A stretch of 64,000 bases of DNA from Hygrophila difformis (lineage: Eukaryota > Streptophyta > Magnoliopsida > Lamiales > Acanthaceae), in assembly GCA_030278955.1 (NCBI GenBank), contig JAOANR010000001.1, positions 23,443,635 to 23,507,634 on the forward strand, read 5' to 3'. This document shows, in pieces, positions 44,901-54,359 of the stretch (within the stretch, counting starts at the first letter, position 1; every line of letters begins with the position of its first letter). Made by a program: the position numbers and the translations under genes. The notes beneath the pieces are model-generated. The model saw nothing but the letters and a program-made list of their open reading frames with translations. It did no database searches and was not told the origin of the DNA.

Positions 44901-46090
44901 GGGTTAGCCCAGTGCAGGTCGTACCGAAACGTGGGGGGATCTGTGTAACGACTAATGAGCAAGGAGAAGAAGTGGCGACGCGTCCAGTGACCGGTTGGAG
45001 AGTTTGCATCGACTACCGGAAGCTCAATACCACTACCAGGAAGGACCATTTCCCCTTGCCATTCATTGATCAGATGCTGGAGAGGTTGGCCGGAAGGGAG
45101 TTCTATTGCTTTTTGGATGGGTACTCTGGCTATAATCAGATTGTAATAGCTAGCGAGGATCACGACAAGACCACATTCACGTGCCCATATGGAACTTTTG
45201 CGTACAGGCGCATGCCTTTTGGACTTTGTAATGCGCCTGCCACATTTCAACGATGCATGATGTCAATTTTCTCAGAATTTATCGAAAAATGCATTGAAGT
45301 TTTCATGGATGACTTCTCTGTGTATGGAGATACTTTTGATGAATGTTTGACTAATCTTGCACAGATTTTGAAAAGATGTGAGGACACCAACCTAGTTTTG
45401 AACTGGGAGAAGTGCCACTTCATGGTCACCGAAGGAATAGTGTTGGGTCACCGCATCTCGCGCGCAGGTATCGAAGTCGACAGAGCTAAGGTCTCAGTCA
45501 TCTCAAACCTACCATTGCCTAATTCAATAAAAGCAGTTAGGAGTTTCTTAGGGCATGCCGGTTTTTACCGGAGATTCATGAAAGACTTTTCTAAAATTGC
45601 CAAGCCGCTCACTAACTTGCTTTGTAAAGAAAATCCTTTCGTAATAAATGAAGCGTGTGTTCAAGCCTTTGACACGCTCAAAGGAATGCTGATTTCTGCT
45701 CCAATAGTGCAACCACCCGATTGGTCAATACCTTTCGAGGTAATGTGTGATGCAAGTGATCTCGCCGTGGGTGCAGTTCTAGGGCAACATAAGGAAGGGA
45801 AGCATTGTGTAATTCATTACGCAAGTCATGCCCTGAATGAAGCCCAAATTAACTACACCACCACGGAGAAGGAGATGTATGCTGTGGTTTTTGCGTTTGA
45901 TAAATTCAGACAATATCTCATTGGTACGAAAACCACAGTGTACACAGATCACTCTGCACTGAGATACTTGTTTAGCAAACAAGACGCCAAACCTCGATTA
46001 ATCAGGTGGGTACTTTTGCTGCAGGAATTCAACATTATAATAAAAGATAGAAAAGGCAGAGGCAATGGTGCTGCTGACCATTTGTCTTGA
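41999..46090 (+). CDS. Athila-like gag-protease-RT-RNase H polyprotein, 1,363 aa
   Basis: Nominal start at 41999; the frame is open from about 41771. Gag capsid: NFELKPALINLVQNNQF at residue 21 on, WYKSLPINLRSTWADLV near 82. Knuckle CGLCQGPHPTDTC near 266. A Gln/Asn-rich stretch lies at about 300-390. Protease DLGSSINVMP near 632. RT WRVCIDYRKLN near 1001, FMDDF at 1102-1106 with both catalytic Asp. RNase H CDASDLAVGAVLG near 1250 and TDHSALRYLF near 1315. The frame ends at a TGA (46088-46090) right after AADHLS, where family members normally read on into integrase, so the stop is a lesion or an unusual readthrough point. Protease, RT and RNase H look intact. Confidence 0.93.
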   Translation: MQPIVEPYLDGPGRAHFPARNFELKPALINLVQNNQFCGANHEDPHDHLQTFLELCDTIKNQGVSPDAIRLMLFPFSLYSGARDWYKSLPINLRSTWADLVRSFLLKYFPESKIEEGRAKIGDFKMKPDESLYDAKERFLGLIRRCPQHGYAPWEQLRKFYGGLTHPWRTMLDAAGGRHLLHLPMDQAWEKIETMSVNRSILNTDDRKEDPPRKVFAVSEGKTDFEKLQEQVAAIQLSQDKGKGIDASQAGTSSDQVQTQQSGVICGLCQGPHPTDTCQQIATESCNYAGNYQNRHPNLSYSNNNALNAHLLQPNQPNQFQNPQQNFRPQNQGFVQQRVQNFQNQNQNFQPQIQQRPNQNQGQNFQNFQSQPDQNQQYNQRPPSRLENLMTEFIANQKDINQQLQSSIKNVETQVTQLAKELQNRGKGTLPSSTEANPQCKAITLRGGKTLKGIVGLGKETAEEEKDLVEGEKESERIEGGDGIGLVKDKSETAISQAEAAKGAEKGRVEGTTSFSLPPKTNNNKYMPRVPYPARLKNKEQDEKFKKFLERLKAVEITIPLVEMISEMPVYAKFLKEMISGRRKVEQEEVVILNSSCSAIIQRVLPEKKEDPGCITLPIHIGKTNVGKGLCDLGSSINVMPLAMVKRLHLGTIEPVTMKLQLADRSITHPIGILKDVIVKTGGTLFPVDFIILDIEEDYEMPLILGRPFLSTGGALIDARSNQIKLRVGEEELNFNMGKLQKFPSEGSCSIFDVIDSRSEDESIDSVTDEPSKVSKQVLKPEAAEQPRSCNAVHFEDPISGDLEEFDGVEFIPEEEESTAEEEMDPILTQDPEGKSDLSLPPISRKLLPSVECPPELELKILPDHLKYVFLAEHKRLPVIVSAKLTQEQEKALVDILKKYVHAIGWTISDIKGISPSVCMHRILMEEEYKPSRQPQRRLNPHMQEVVRKEVIKLLDAGIIYPISDSKWVSPVQVVPKRGGICVTTNEQGEEVATRPVTGWRVCIDYRKLNTTTRKDHFPLPFIDQMLERLAGREFYCFLDGYSGYNQIVIASEDHDKTTFTCPYGTFAYRRMPFGLCNAPATFQRCMMSIFSEFIEKCIEVFMDDFSVYGDTFDECLTNLAQILKRCEDTNLVLNWEKCHFMVTEGIVLGHRISRAGIEVDRAKVSVISNLPLPNSIKAVRSFLGHAGFYRRFMKDFSKIAKPLTNLLCKENPFVINEACVQAFDTLKGMLISAPIVQPPDWSIPFEVMCDASDLAVGAVLGQHKEGKHCVIHYASHALNEAQINYTTTEKEMYAVVFAFDKFRQYLIGTKTTVYTDHSALRYLFSKQDAKPRLIRWVLLLQEFNIIIKDRKGRGNGAADHLS

Positions 46091-46140
46091 CTAGAAAATG
46101 ATAAAAATGAGCTAGCCGTAAAAACGAGCAACTGTTTGCC

Positions 46141-47438
46141 TTGCATCTTCATGATCAAGCTTGTCCGTGGTTTTCCGATATTGCTAACTTCTTAGCATGC
46201 GGAATAACCCCACCATTTCAAAGCAGAGGCCACAAAGCGAGGTTCAACCGAGATGTAGTTAACTACTTCTGGGAAGACCCTTACCTCTTCAAGCATTGTG
46301 CAGATTCGATTATTAGACGATGTGTAACTGAGCACGAGGCTTATCAAATCGCTAAGAAATGCCATGAATCGGAATATGAAGGTCACCATGGCCCCACTCG
46401 AACAGCTCATAAGGTACTCGAGTGCGGTTTTTATTGGCCTACCATTTACGAGGATTGCAAAGCGTTTGTTAAAGCTTGCGACAGATGCCAAAGATTAGGG
46501 AATATCTCCAAGAGGGATGAGATGCCTCAACAAGGAATTCTCACTCTCGAGATTTTTGATGTATGGGGTATTGTCTTCATGGGACCATTTCCGACGTCTG
46601 ATGGGAACCATTACATCTTGGTAGCTGTCGATTACGTTTCCAAGTGGGTTGAGGCTGTTGCACTGCCAACCAATGATGGCAACCAGGTCGTCAAATTTTT
46701 GAAAAATAACATTTTCAATAGATTTGGTGTACCCAGGGTGATCATATCAGATGGAGGAACCCATTTTGTTAATAAAGCATTTGCAAATCTTATGAGCAAA
46801 AATGGGATTCTCCACAAGATCGGCACGCCTTATCATCCCCAAACCAGTGGTCAAGTCGAGGTCTCTAACCGCGAAATCAAACACATACTCGAGGCCACTG
46901 TGGGGACAACTCGCAAAGATTGGTCACGTAAGCTCAATGATGCTTTATGGGCATACCGCACTGCATTCAAGACTCCCATTGGGATGTCTCCATACAGACT
47001 CTTCATTTGCCCGTAGAACTAGAGCATAAGGCTTACTGGGCCGTACGAATGCTCAATTTTGACTCCCGAGTTGCCCAGAGTAAGCGCAAGTTGGACCTCA
47101 ATGAAATTGAGGAAATACGTGCGCAAGCTTATGAAAGCTCGAGGATTTATAAAGAGCGGACCCAGAAGTTACACGATCGTCGTATTAAATCTAAACACTT
47201 CTATGTTGGCCAGAAGGTCTTATTATTTAATTCTAGGTTGAAGCTATTCCCCGGAAAGCTTAAATCCAGATGGGAAGGGCCATACGAAGTGATGCACGTG
47301 TTTGAAAGTGGAGCTGTCAGGATCCGAACTGACAAAGGAGAGCTGGTGGTGAATGGACACAGACTGAAGGAGTATCTTGGGCAGTTCGACCCCGAAAAAG
47401 AAGCTCAGATGACAACAGAACCGGCTTATGTTCAATAA
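46141..47438 (+). pseudogene. Athila-like integrase, disrupted
   Basis: It is separated from the upstream polyprotein by the stop at 46088 and a frame change at about 46130-46145. The first segment (to 47016) has the HHCC region ([28 protein letters not shown]) and the core. In the catalytic triad, Asp204 (SDGGTHF) and Glu240 (GQVEVSNRE) are present with 35 residues between them, but the first position, normally Asp in IDFMGPF, is Val145 (IVFMGPF). The frame breaks near 46995-47015, where GMSPYRL is followed directly by [12 protein letters not shown] in another frame, as after a small deletion. The C-terminal part (to 47438) has GQKVLLFNSRLKLFPGKL and GPYEVMHV. The integrase cannot be active. 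Confidence 0.9.
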
Positions 47439-47545
47439 ATATTATACATATATTTTCTTACTTATTTATTTATTGCTTTCTTCACTTATTTTTATTGGGA
47501 CAAAGTATCCAAAAATCAAGTGAACATTTAGAGTACTAAGACTCT

Positions 47546-47563
47546 AAATGTGAGGATGTTGAT
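47546..47563 (+). promoter_or_regulatory. Copy of the PPT/LTR-start junction after pol
   Basis: AAATGTGAGGATGTTGAT is identical to the junction at the 3' LTR (55959-55976), but lies 108 bp after the integrase stop. The LTR-like segment with palindromes follows. Confidence 0.8.
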
Positions 47564-47881
47564 ATTTGGAGAAAACCTAATACCTTTTCATAATTGTTTT
47601 GCAGGAATTCGAGGAACCAACAAAAAGAAAGATAAAGCTTCCAAAAACCAGGTTCCCGGTTGGGATAACATTATATTTAATGGAGGTTAATTTTGGAATT
47701 TAGAGAAATCTAAAATCCAGAATACATTCATAAAATAAAATTGTTAACCCAACCTAATTTATGCAAGCAATATGTTTTAGATTCTCATTCGGTGTAGATA
47801 TGTTTGCTTTTGGGTTCATATAGTTTTTGGAAAACCTAAAAATTTTCCTAAGTCTTGGATGTGGTATACTTCTCATTTCAA

Positions 47882-48420
47882 GAAAATTCGAATTAATTCG
47901 AATTGCTTGGAACATACCACATAAGACATTTTGCCTTGGAATTTTCACTCTCGGATTTGTTAATTCGAATTAGTCAGGCAATTCGAATTAATTCGAATTG
48001 CCATGAAAATTCGAATTGGCAACCAAGGCAGAATTTTCGGATTTATTTTGGCCAAGTAGTGCAATTCGAATTATAAGGCAATTCGAATTAATTCGAATTG
48101 CCTAACTAATTCGAATTAGCATGCACAAGGCATTTTCCTCAGCAAGTGAGCAATTCGAGTTATTCTAGCAATTCGAATTAATTCGAATTGCCTGAATAAT
48201 TCGAATTAGCTCATTTCAGCCTTGTGCAGTTTTTGCCCACATTCTCAAGTTCGAATTGTGAGCCAATTCGAATTAATTCGAATTGATCTCAGTAATTCGA
48301 ACTTGCTTGGTTTCTTTGTCTTTCAAACCAATTCGAATTAATTCGAATTGGCCTGAATAACTCGCATCTCTCACAGAATGCACCAATTCGAATTAATTCA
48401 AATTGGTGCATAATTCGAAC
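47882..48420. repeat. AATTCGAATT palindrome cluster 3 (internal)
   Basis: Seven full or near-full copies near 47884, 47981, 48081, 48171, 48264, 48330 and 48384, period about 50-100 bp. Most have a half-site about 8-20 bases away on each side, so each unit is a nested inverted repeat of about 55-60 bp. Confidence 0.95.
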
Positions 48421-48438
48421 TTCCCTGTCCAAATCCTT

Positions 48439-48445
48439 TATATAT
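48439..48445 (+). promoter_or_regulatory. TATA box of the internal promoter
   Basis: CCTTTATATATCC lies about 143 bp upstream of the ATG at 48582. A pyrimidine-rich leader follows (CACTTCCATCACTTTCACTT). Confidence 0.6.
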
Positions 48446-48581
48446 CCGTGTTTCCCCCCACTTCCATCACTTTCACTTTTCACACTTCCAAAAACACCCG
48501 TGTTTTCTCTCTCGCGAACCCTTCTCCCTCGCGAAAACCAGTCACTCATCTCGACATTCCCTCCGCTTGAACTCGTCGGAA

Positions 48582-50765
48582 ATGGCTTCTTCATCATCCA
48601 ACCCTAGTGGGAGCAGGGGGTAAGTGTTTCTTTTAAGTTTTCGCACTCGGTTTTCGCAGTTTTCATGTTTTGTCTTTTCGTGTTCCTTGCGAAATCGAGG
48701 TTGGGGAGGGGAATGCTTTTGTTTCTCATGACGGGAAGAGTCGGAAAGTGGTCGGAGTGTGTTGGGTTTGTTCAGAAATGGGGTAGAAATCGACTAGGCA
48801 GAACCTAGGGCTCTAGGTTTTGTGTTCTAAATTGCCATTTGAGGGTTCGAAGTTTTCTGTGGTAAAGGGGATGTTCTTATTTTAAAAATGAGGGTCTCAA
48901 AACCCTTAAAATTTTGATTTTTGTTCATATTGCAGTATTGTTGTTCCATTTGTGTCTATGTGTGTATCTGTGCTTTCTGCTTCGTGATTTTGGTAACTTG
49001 TGAGTAGGGTTAACACTTTGGTCGTACGTCCCTTAGCCACTGTGTTGTTTTTTAGTAGATAATTGTTGATGATGACTGAAAATGCATATTGATAATATCT
49101 GCAAAAGTCATGTTTTTAAAGCATGAGTTTTGTTGGTGACATTAGTACATTACAGTAGTATAGATGGATCAACTGTTCTCGTTTCTGTTAATGTTTGCAT
49201 GTATAATATTATATGAATATTTTGGTAATAAATGCTTTTGTCGGGTACATGTTGCCCACATTTTGCAAAACTCAACTCTAGAAGTTGATTTTTGCACATC
49301 CGGGACACATGGTACAGACGAAACCATGCCAAAATTTTTCCAACACTTTTGGCATGGCATTTATGTGTAAAAAGACAAAATGATAGATTGTTCTTTACCT
49401 TAAAGTGTTTGATCTTTGTCAACTTGGGACAAGTGGGGAATACTTGTAAGGAATGTTTTGTTTTATTCCTTAAAAACCCACTTTCCAAAACAAAATCCAA
49501 ATGGGGGACCACTCACACCCCCAATTTCATTAAATAAACAAGTCAACACCTTTTCATAAAAATCCAAAAATCGCCTTTTGTATGTATGCATGTCTACTTT
49601 TATTTGTATTTCTTATTTTTGGTCATGATCCATTGTACATACTAGTAATTGCATAATCTATCCCTTGCGCTCGATTTTCATCATTAATCTCTTATCTTCC
49701 CTACCTCACATGATTTAAATCACTTTTTAAGTGATAAAAATAAAAAATTCTTTCGTAGGCTCAATAACCTACGAAATTTTCTCTTTTTGGTCCTTAGACC
49801 ACCCAAAAACATCTTAGACTATTTATAGTCTAAAAAAAAAAAAAAAAATTCTAAGGATCCAAGATCCTTATCTCTCTTGCTTTCCTTATTTTTGTTGTAA
49901 TAAGAGTTAGATTTAACAATCCAGCTCTATTTTTTTTTTCTTTCTATAAATTCGATTAGAAACCAATTAACTCACATTTAGAGCTTAGCTTCAAATGTGA
50001 GGATGTTGACTTTTAACTCGGATCCACGTATCAAAAATTTTTTAAAAATAGTTCCAACTCTCTTCTCTTCAGGAGTCAATTCATTATAAAATCCCTGATG
50101 GGTCTTCCAAAGACAACTCCAGATCGTGCTTTCTTGGAAATTGAGAGGCTGAAGAAAGAGGCAGAGGAAAATAGGGTAGCCATAAGGAATGAGCACAACC
50201 TACCTATGGACCACCAGATTGAATGGAGGTTCGAAATGAAGGACCATTGGTGGAATACGATTCCAGAAGAAGAAAGAAATGATAGAGCAACAGGCCTCGA
50301 AAGAGACTTTTGCCAACATGTATGCAACTTCTGGAACCAAGAGTTCGATGAGGCGAGATATGATCAGCGGTTTAATGAGCCGAAAGTTCACTATGAGCGA
50401 ATGGTCTGGAGGATGAAACGACAGAAGGCTTATTGGAACAGAATGCTTGAAATCTACTTCGGAGATAGGAGAGCTGCAGCCTTTGAGCCCGTCCTCATCC
50501 AACCACCCATTTCTAAGGAAGTGAAAATGCATTATGCCCCCAAGACACCTCCACCATACTTAGTTGCGTCAACTGGTGTACTCTCCATGCCAGAGGCCTT
50601 CCCATTCACATACAAGAAGGAACTTTTCGACAATGGGACCATTTGCGGACCAGAGGAGCAGCTATGGCTGACATTGCATGCAAAGGAGCGTCATACTGAA
50701 ATGACATTCAACTTCAGGGATTCTCTCCAGGCGGTACTGAACTACGGACAAGCCCACATACTCCA
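48582..50765 (+). CDS. Athila-like extra ORF, exon 1 and first part of exon 2
   Basis: Exon 1 (48582-48619) encodes MASSSSNPSGSRG. It ends at AGGGG before GTAAGTG. The acceptor TCTCTTCTCTTCAG ends at 50072, and exon 2 continues in phase (SQFIIKSLMGLPKTTPDR). The 1,453-bp intron is inferred from the splice motifs and phase agreement. The exon 2 part encodes about 230 residues, charged and Trp-rich (ERLKKEAEENRVAIRNEHN, WWNTIPEEERNDRA, RMVWRMKRQKAYWNRML). The frame then drifts: it stays open to 50826, but the meaningful sequence continues from about 50745-50766 in another frame. A 1-base indel is likelier than programmed frameshifting. Confidence 0.6.
49993..50009 (+). promoter_or_regulatory. 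Second internal copy of the PPT junction
   Basis: AAATGTGAGGATGTTGA lies inside the inferred intron, 64 bases before the exon 2 acceptor. Confidence 0.75.
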
Positions 50766-53700
50766 ATGCTGGATTCTATCATTGAGAAAACAAAAGCAGC
50801 CAGGAAACTGTGGGGGGAATACATGACTGCATGGGGAAAATGGGAAAGAGACATCAGGGAGTCTGTACTAAAACCGGGACTCGTGATACCACCGGGAAAA
50901 GTGGAGATTCTGCCAGTCTTCCTACCACAAAGGATTCCGGCAGTTGAGCCCCGAGAGACCACAATGAAGGGGATGCCAAATTTCGAATTAATGAGAGCTG
51001 AATGCATTGCAATGATTCAAAACAGATCATGGGACAGAATGGGACGCAAGAGGAAACAGATCTCAGTCATGGGCAAGAACAAGTGTTTAGAGTATCTCAA
51101 TATTCCACCAATCCGAGACTTAGGATATCTAAAGGAGAAAGAGGCAGACATCGTGGACACCTTGTACACGGAAATGAAAAAGAGGTTTCTCGACCTGCTA
51201 CGTGAAATGGATGCAGAAGGTCTGAGGCATTGTCAAGAACACCGACCTCGTCTGCAGTATAACACGGGATTCCAAGGTGTCCTAGGCAGATATTTCACAC
51301 TCAAATGGACTGCGCAACTCACAGCCATGTCTGAACCTAAATTCATTCGAAAATTTCTGAAGATCAAAGGACCGGAATTGGGTTTGAATGTTGAGGACGA
51401 AGAACAGATCATCGATGACTATGTTGACCCGACCTCCGAGCAATCTGAGCCTGCCGAATCTGAACCCTCCCAGACTGAATCCGAGCCAGAGCCACCTAAA
51501 AAGAAGAGAAAACTGATAAGGTTGGCAGATAAAGAAAAGTCTGCTGAACCTCAGATCAGAATCCAAGAACCTCCGAATCAGCCAATGATCATTCCCCCTG
51601 TGCCCAAATTCTATGATGAGCCTCCCAAGCGAAAGGATAGAGGCAAGGATCAAGCCATTGAGTTATCCAAGGAAGAACAACAGCGTAAGGCCCAAGAGCA
51701 AGCCGATGCAGAATTGGCAAAGAAGGCTCAGGAAGAAGCTGACGCAGAAGCAGCAAGGATAGCTCAAGAGGAAGCTGAGATGGATAGGATTGAGGCACAG
51801 AGGAAAGCCGAGTACGATGCCCGACAAGCCGAAAGGGCAAGAAGGGAGAAGGAGAAGGCTGAGATCGAAATGGCAAAAGAAACGGAGGAATGGAAACAGC
51901 AATTGGAAGCTGCAAGGGCCGAGAAAAATCGACTCTGGAAAGAACAAATGGCCAAGGCAGCTGAAGAGGAGGCCAAGAAATCAGAAGAAGACGCCAGGAA
52001 GGCAGAGATGGAGGAGAATGTCAGAAAAACCCGAGAAGAAGAGGAGAATAGAAAAGCTGCTGAGAAATTGCAGGCTGAGCTGGAGAAGAGGAAGAAAGCT
52101 GACACTGAAACTCAGGTTGAGGTCGGGGATGATGATTGTCAGATAATCAGCGGAACCGATATTATTCCTGTTAAGGTGAAAGCTGAGCCAGCAGAATGGG
52201 CAAGAGAGAAGGAGGAACAAGTGAGAAGATCAACTGCTCGCAGAAATGACGCAAACGCGGATGTTGAGAAAACAATGGAGGCAATGCGGCCTACAGAGGA
52301 GATAAAGGAAATGGTGCACGAGGGCAATGTCAGATTTGAAGAATCAAAGAAGAAGTTCGCCAAGCTTGCGAGTGATTTGAATGACATAACTGCACAAACT
52401 CTAGCGGCAGCTGCTACCCAGCCGCAACCCACAATGCAAGAAACAGTAAGAACTGAAGGTAGCAGTGGAGGTGAGCAAGCAGAGATGAATACCATAGAAG
52501 ACATCTTCAAAGACAAGACATTTCAGCAGATCCTCCATTACGATCTCAATATTCCCATAGAGCAAGGAGATGACACGGAAGAACAATTGGGAGACTTTAA
52601 CATCGGGAAGGAAGTTGAGGCATCACAACAAGAATACCAGCATGTTGCCGATCCCTATCTTTCCGAAGATTTCTTAAATTCTGTATTCCATGAAGATCCT
52701 TGTAATGCACACGAGCAGGGAGCAACTCAACGAGGTGAAGAAACTGAGTGGAAACAAACTGAGGAAGAGCCACAACCGAATGCACAGGTCGAGTCAGAAC
52801 AGCACGAACAAACCGAACAGAGAGAGCAACCAAGGGAAAGTTCTGACTCTGATGGAGAACAAGCAGGAACTGAAGGGACCCAAGAATCAATCGGATCAGT
52901 GCGATCGGCTGGTTATTGGGTCAACTCAACTTCAAGGGGCAGACTGGGTGTGTCTACAAAGAAGTTCAGAAAATTCCGTATCACAGATGATGCTGACATA
53001 ATGAGGAGGTTCAACGGGAATGAGCAGAATGCGGGACGATACATGGCACTGAGTGGAGTATTTGTCCCTGATAAAGGATTCAGTCCAGAATTGATTGATC
53101 ATCCAATGCTACTTACATTGAAAGAAAACCACGGATGGACTGAGTTCCTTAAGCATCACGCTGAACCCGGGATAGCAGAATTGGTTCGGGAATTCTACTG
53201 CAACATCAATGCCACACAAAAGACAAGTTGGGTGCGAGGAGTTAACGTAGACATCTCTGCAGACTACTTGAATAACTTCCTTGGTACACCCAACTGGAGG
53301 TCAGAAATCCCGACATCTGAACATTTCGAGAAGGGAGCAAGCAGGGCAGCTGACAGACAATATCACGACAACATCATTAGGTCCCTTACTGCTGAGAGCT
53401 ACACTGGTGAAATCCCCTTCAAAGCAAAGCACCTGAAGCTGGAATTTCAACCCTCCTATGACTTCTACATGTCGAAGATCAGGCCAAACCCACATGCACA
53501 TGAAACATCTGGTCGAATGTTGAAGGGTTTTGCCAAGATTTGGCACGGATTGAAGATCAACGTGGGGGAGCAGATTTTCCATGTCATGACAACAAAAGTC
53601 ACAGGCACCAGAGCTGCTGCTTTATGCTATCCCAACCTCATCAGGAGAATCTGTGAAGCCCAAGGAGTAGATCTAACAGTTTTTGCAGAGAGCGATCTTA

Positions 53701-54359
53701 TTGATATGAGCCGGCCGATCCCAGTCCCAAAGACAAGGATAACTGAACCAGTTACATACATTATGCCGGAAGAATCAGATGCTCAATCCAGATACACTCC
53801 GAGGACACCAACAGCCGGACGCAAGGGGCATAAGAAGAAGGACCGTCCTGAAGCGGTGCCTTCAACAGAAGAAGCTGCAGTCGCACCAACAGAACCTGCT
53901 CCCACTGCCACTCATCCTGGAACTGATGTTTCCACCCCAAGCTTATCACGAAGACATCCAGTCCGACCCTCGCGCAGAAGTCCAACTGTGTCTCAACACC
54001 CAGCTGAATCTCAGACTCTAGAGGCAGTGAGCAGAATGGGAGAGTCAATGATGCAGAGTGTCAAGTCTTTGGCCGATGCCATTGTCTCGACTCACGAAAA
54101 ACAAATGCAGAAAGAGGAAGAGTTTAGGCTGAGAATGTTTGAGAGAGAAGAGGAGTTCAGAAAGGAAGCAGCCAGGCAGCATCAAGAAAGGATTGAGAAT
54201 GAGGAAAAGAATAGAAGAATGTTCGAAGCAGTGTTCGCCAGTCAAGCCAGGATGTTCGACAATCAAGCCGAAATGATGAAGACCATCCTCAGCAAGTTCC
54301 CATCACCTCCAGGAGATGCCACCGGATCCTCCACACAGCCCACGGAGAAAAAGGACTAA
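50766..54359 (+). CDS. Athila-like extra ORF, main part, 1,197 aa
   Basis: A long intact frame after pol, as in Athila-type elements. Residues 1-230 continue the Trp/Lys-rich region. About 260-450 is a highly charged helix or coiled coil (AQEEADAEAARIAQEEAEMD). About 470-710 is acidic and Gln/Glu-rich. About 720-990 is a globular domain (KFRKFRITDDADIMRRFNG, NHGWTEFLKHHAEPGIAELV, FYCNINATQKTSWVRGVNV, MLKGFAKIWHGLKINVGEQI) of the type annotated in plants as putative plant transposon protein; I name that from memory. A basic Pro/Ser stretch and a final coiled coil follow (FEREEEFRKEAARQHQERIE). No signal peptide or membrane span is seen, so it does not look like an envelope protein. The charged layout would suit RNA or chromatin binding, but the role is unknown. 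Confidence 0.85.
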   Translation: MLDSIIEKTKAARKLWGEYMTAWGKWERDIRESVLKPGLVIPPGKVEILPVFLPQRIPAVEPRETTMKGMPNFELMRAECIAMIQNRSWDRMGRKRKQISVMGKNKCLEYLNIPPIRDLGYLKEKEADIVDTLYTEMKKRFLDLLREMDAEGLRHCQEHRPRLQYNTGFQGVLGRYFTLKWTAQLTAMSEPKFIRKFLKIKGPELGLNVEDEEQIIDDYVDPTSEQSEPAESEPSQTESEPEPPKKKRKLIRLADKEKSAEPQIRIQEPPNQPMIIPPVPKFYDEPPKRKDRGKDQAIELSKEEQQRKAQEQADAELAKKAQEEADAEAARIAQEEAEMDRIEAQRKAEYDARQAERARREKEKAEIEMAKETEEWKQQLEAARAEKNRLWKEQMAKAAEEEAKKSEEDARKAEMEENVRKTREEEENRKAAEKLQAELEKRKKADTETQVEVGDDDCQIISGTDIIPVKVKAEPAEWAREKEEQVRRSTARRNDANADVEKTMEAMRPTEEIKEMVHEGNVRFEESKKKFAKLASDLNDITAQTLAAAATQPQPTMQETVRTEGSSGGEQAEMNTIEDIFKDKTFQQILHYDLNIPIEQGDDTEEQLGDFNIGKEVEASQQEYQHVADPYLSEDFLNSVFHEDPCNAHEQGATQRGEETEWKQTEEEPQPNAQVESEQHEQTEQREQPRESSDSDGEQAGTEGTQESIGSVRSAGYWVNSTSRGRLGVSTKKFRKFRITDDADIMRRFNGNEQNAGRYMALSGVFVPDKGFSPELIDHPMLLTLKENHGWTEFLKHHAEPGIAELVREFYCNINATQKTSWVRGVNVDISADYLNNFLGTPNWRSEIPTSEHFEKGASRAADRQYHDNIIRSLTAESYTGEIPFKAKHLKLEFQPSYDFYMSKIRPNPHAHETSGRMLKGFAKIWHGLKINVGEQIFHVMTTKVTGTRAAALCYPNLIRRICEAQGVDLTVFAESDLIDMSRPIPVPKTRITEPVTYIMPEESDAQSRYTPRTPTAGRKGHKKKDRPEAVPSTEEAAVAPTEPAPTATHPGTDVSTPSLSRRHPVRPSRRSPTVSQHPAESQTLEAVSRMGESMMQSVKSLADAIVSTHEKQMQKEEEFRLRMFEREEEFRKEAARQHQERIENEEKNRRMFEAVFASQARMFDNQAEMMKTILSKFPSPPGDATGSSTQPTEKKD

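Larger units (their letters stand above)
47564..48581 (+). promoter_or_regulatory. LTR-like internal promoter region
   Basis: Layout: PPT/LTR-start copy, about 320 bp of AT-rich DNA, palindrome cluster 3 (47882-48420), TATATAT at 48439-48445, a C/T-rich leader of about 110 bp, then ATG at 48582. The real LTR has the same order: start, palindromes, TATA about 810 bp in. Here the TATA is about 880 bp from the junction copy. I infer a relic or borrowed LTR 5' half that drives the downstream ORF. Confidence 0.6.

Noticed and set aside
47882..48420. CRISPR-like array
   Set aside because: Repeats are palindromic, nested with half-sites and irregularly spaced, in a eukaryotic retrotransposon. There are no cas genes.
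50766..54359. Envelope-like protein
   Set aside because: No signal peptide, membrane span or glycoprotein-like region is visible. The protein is charged and coiled-coil rich.
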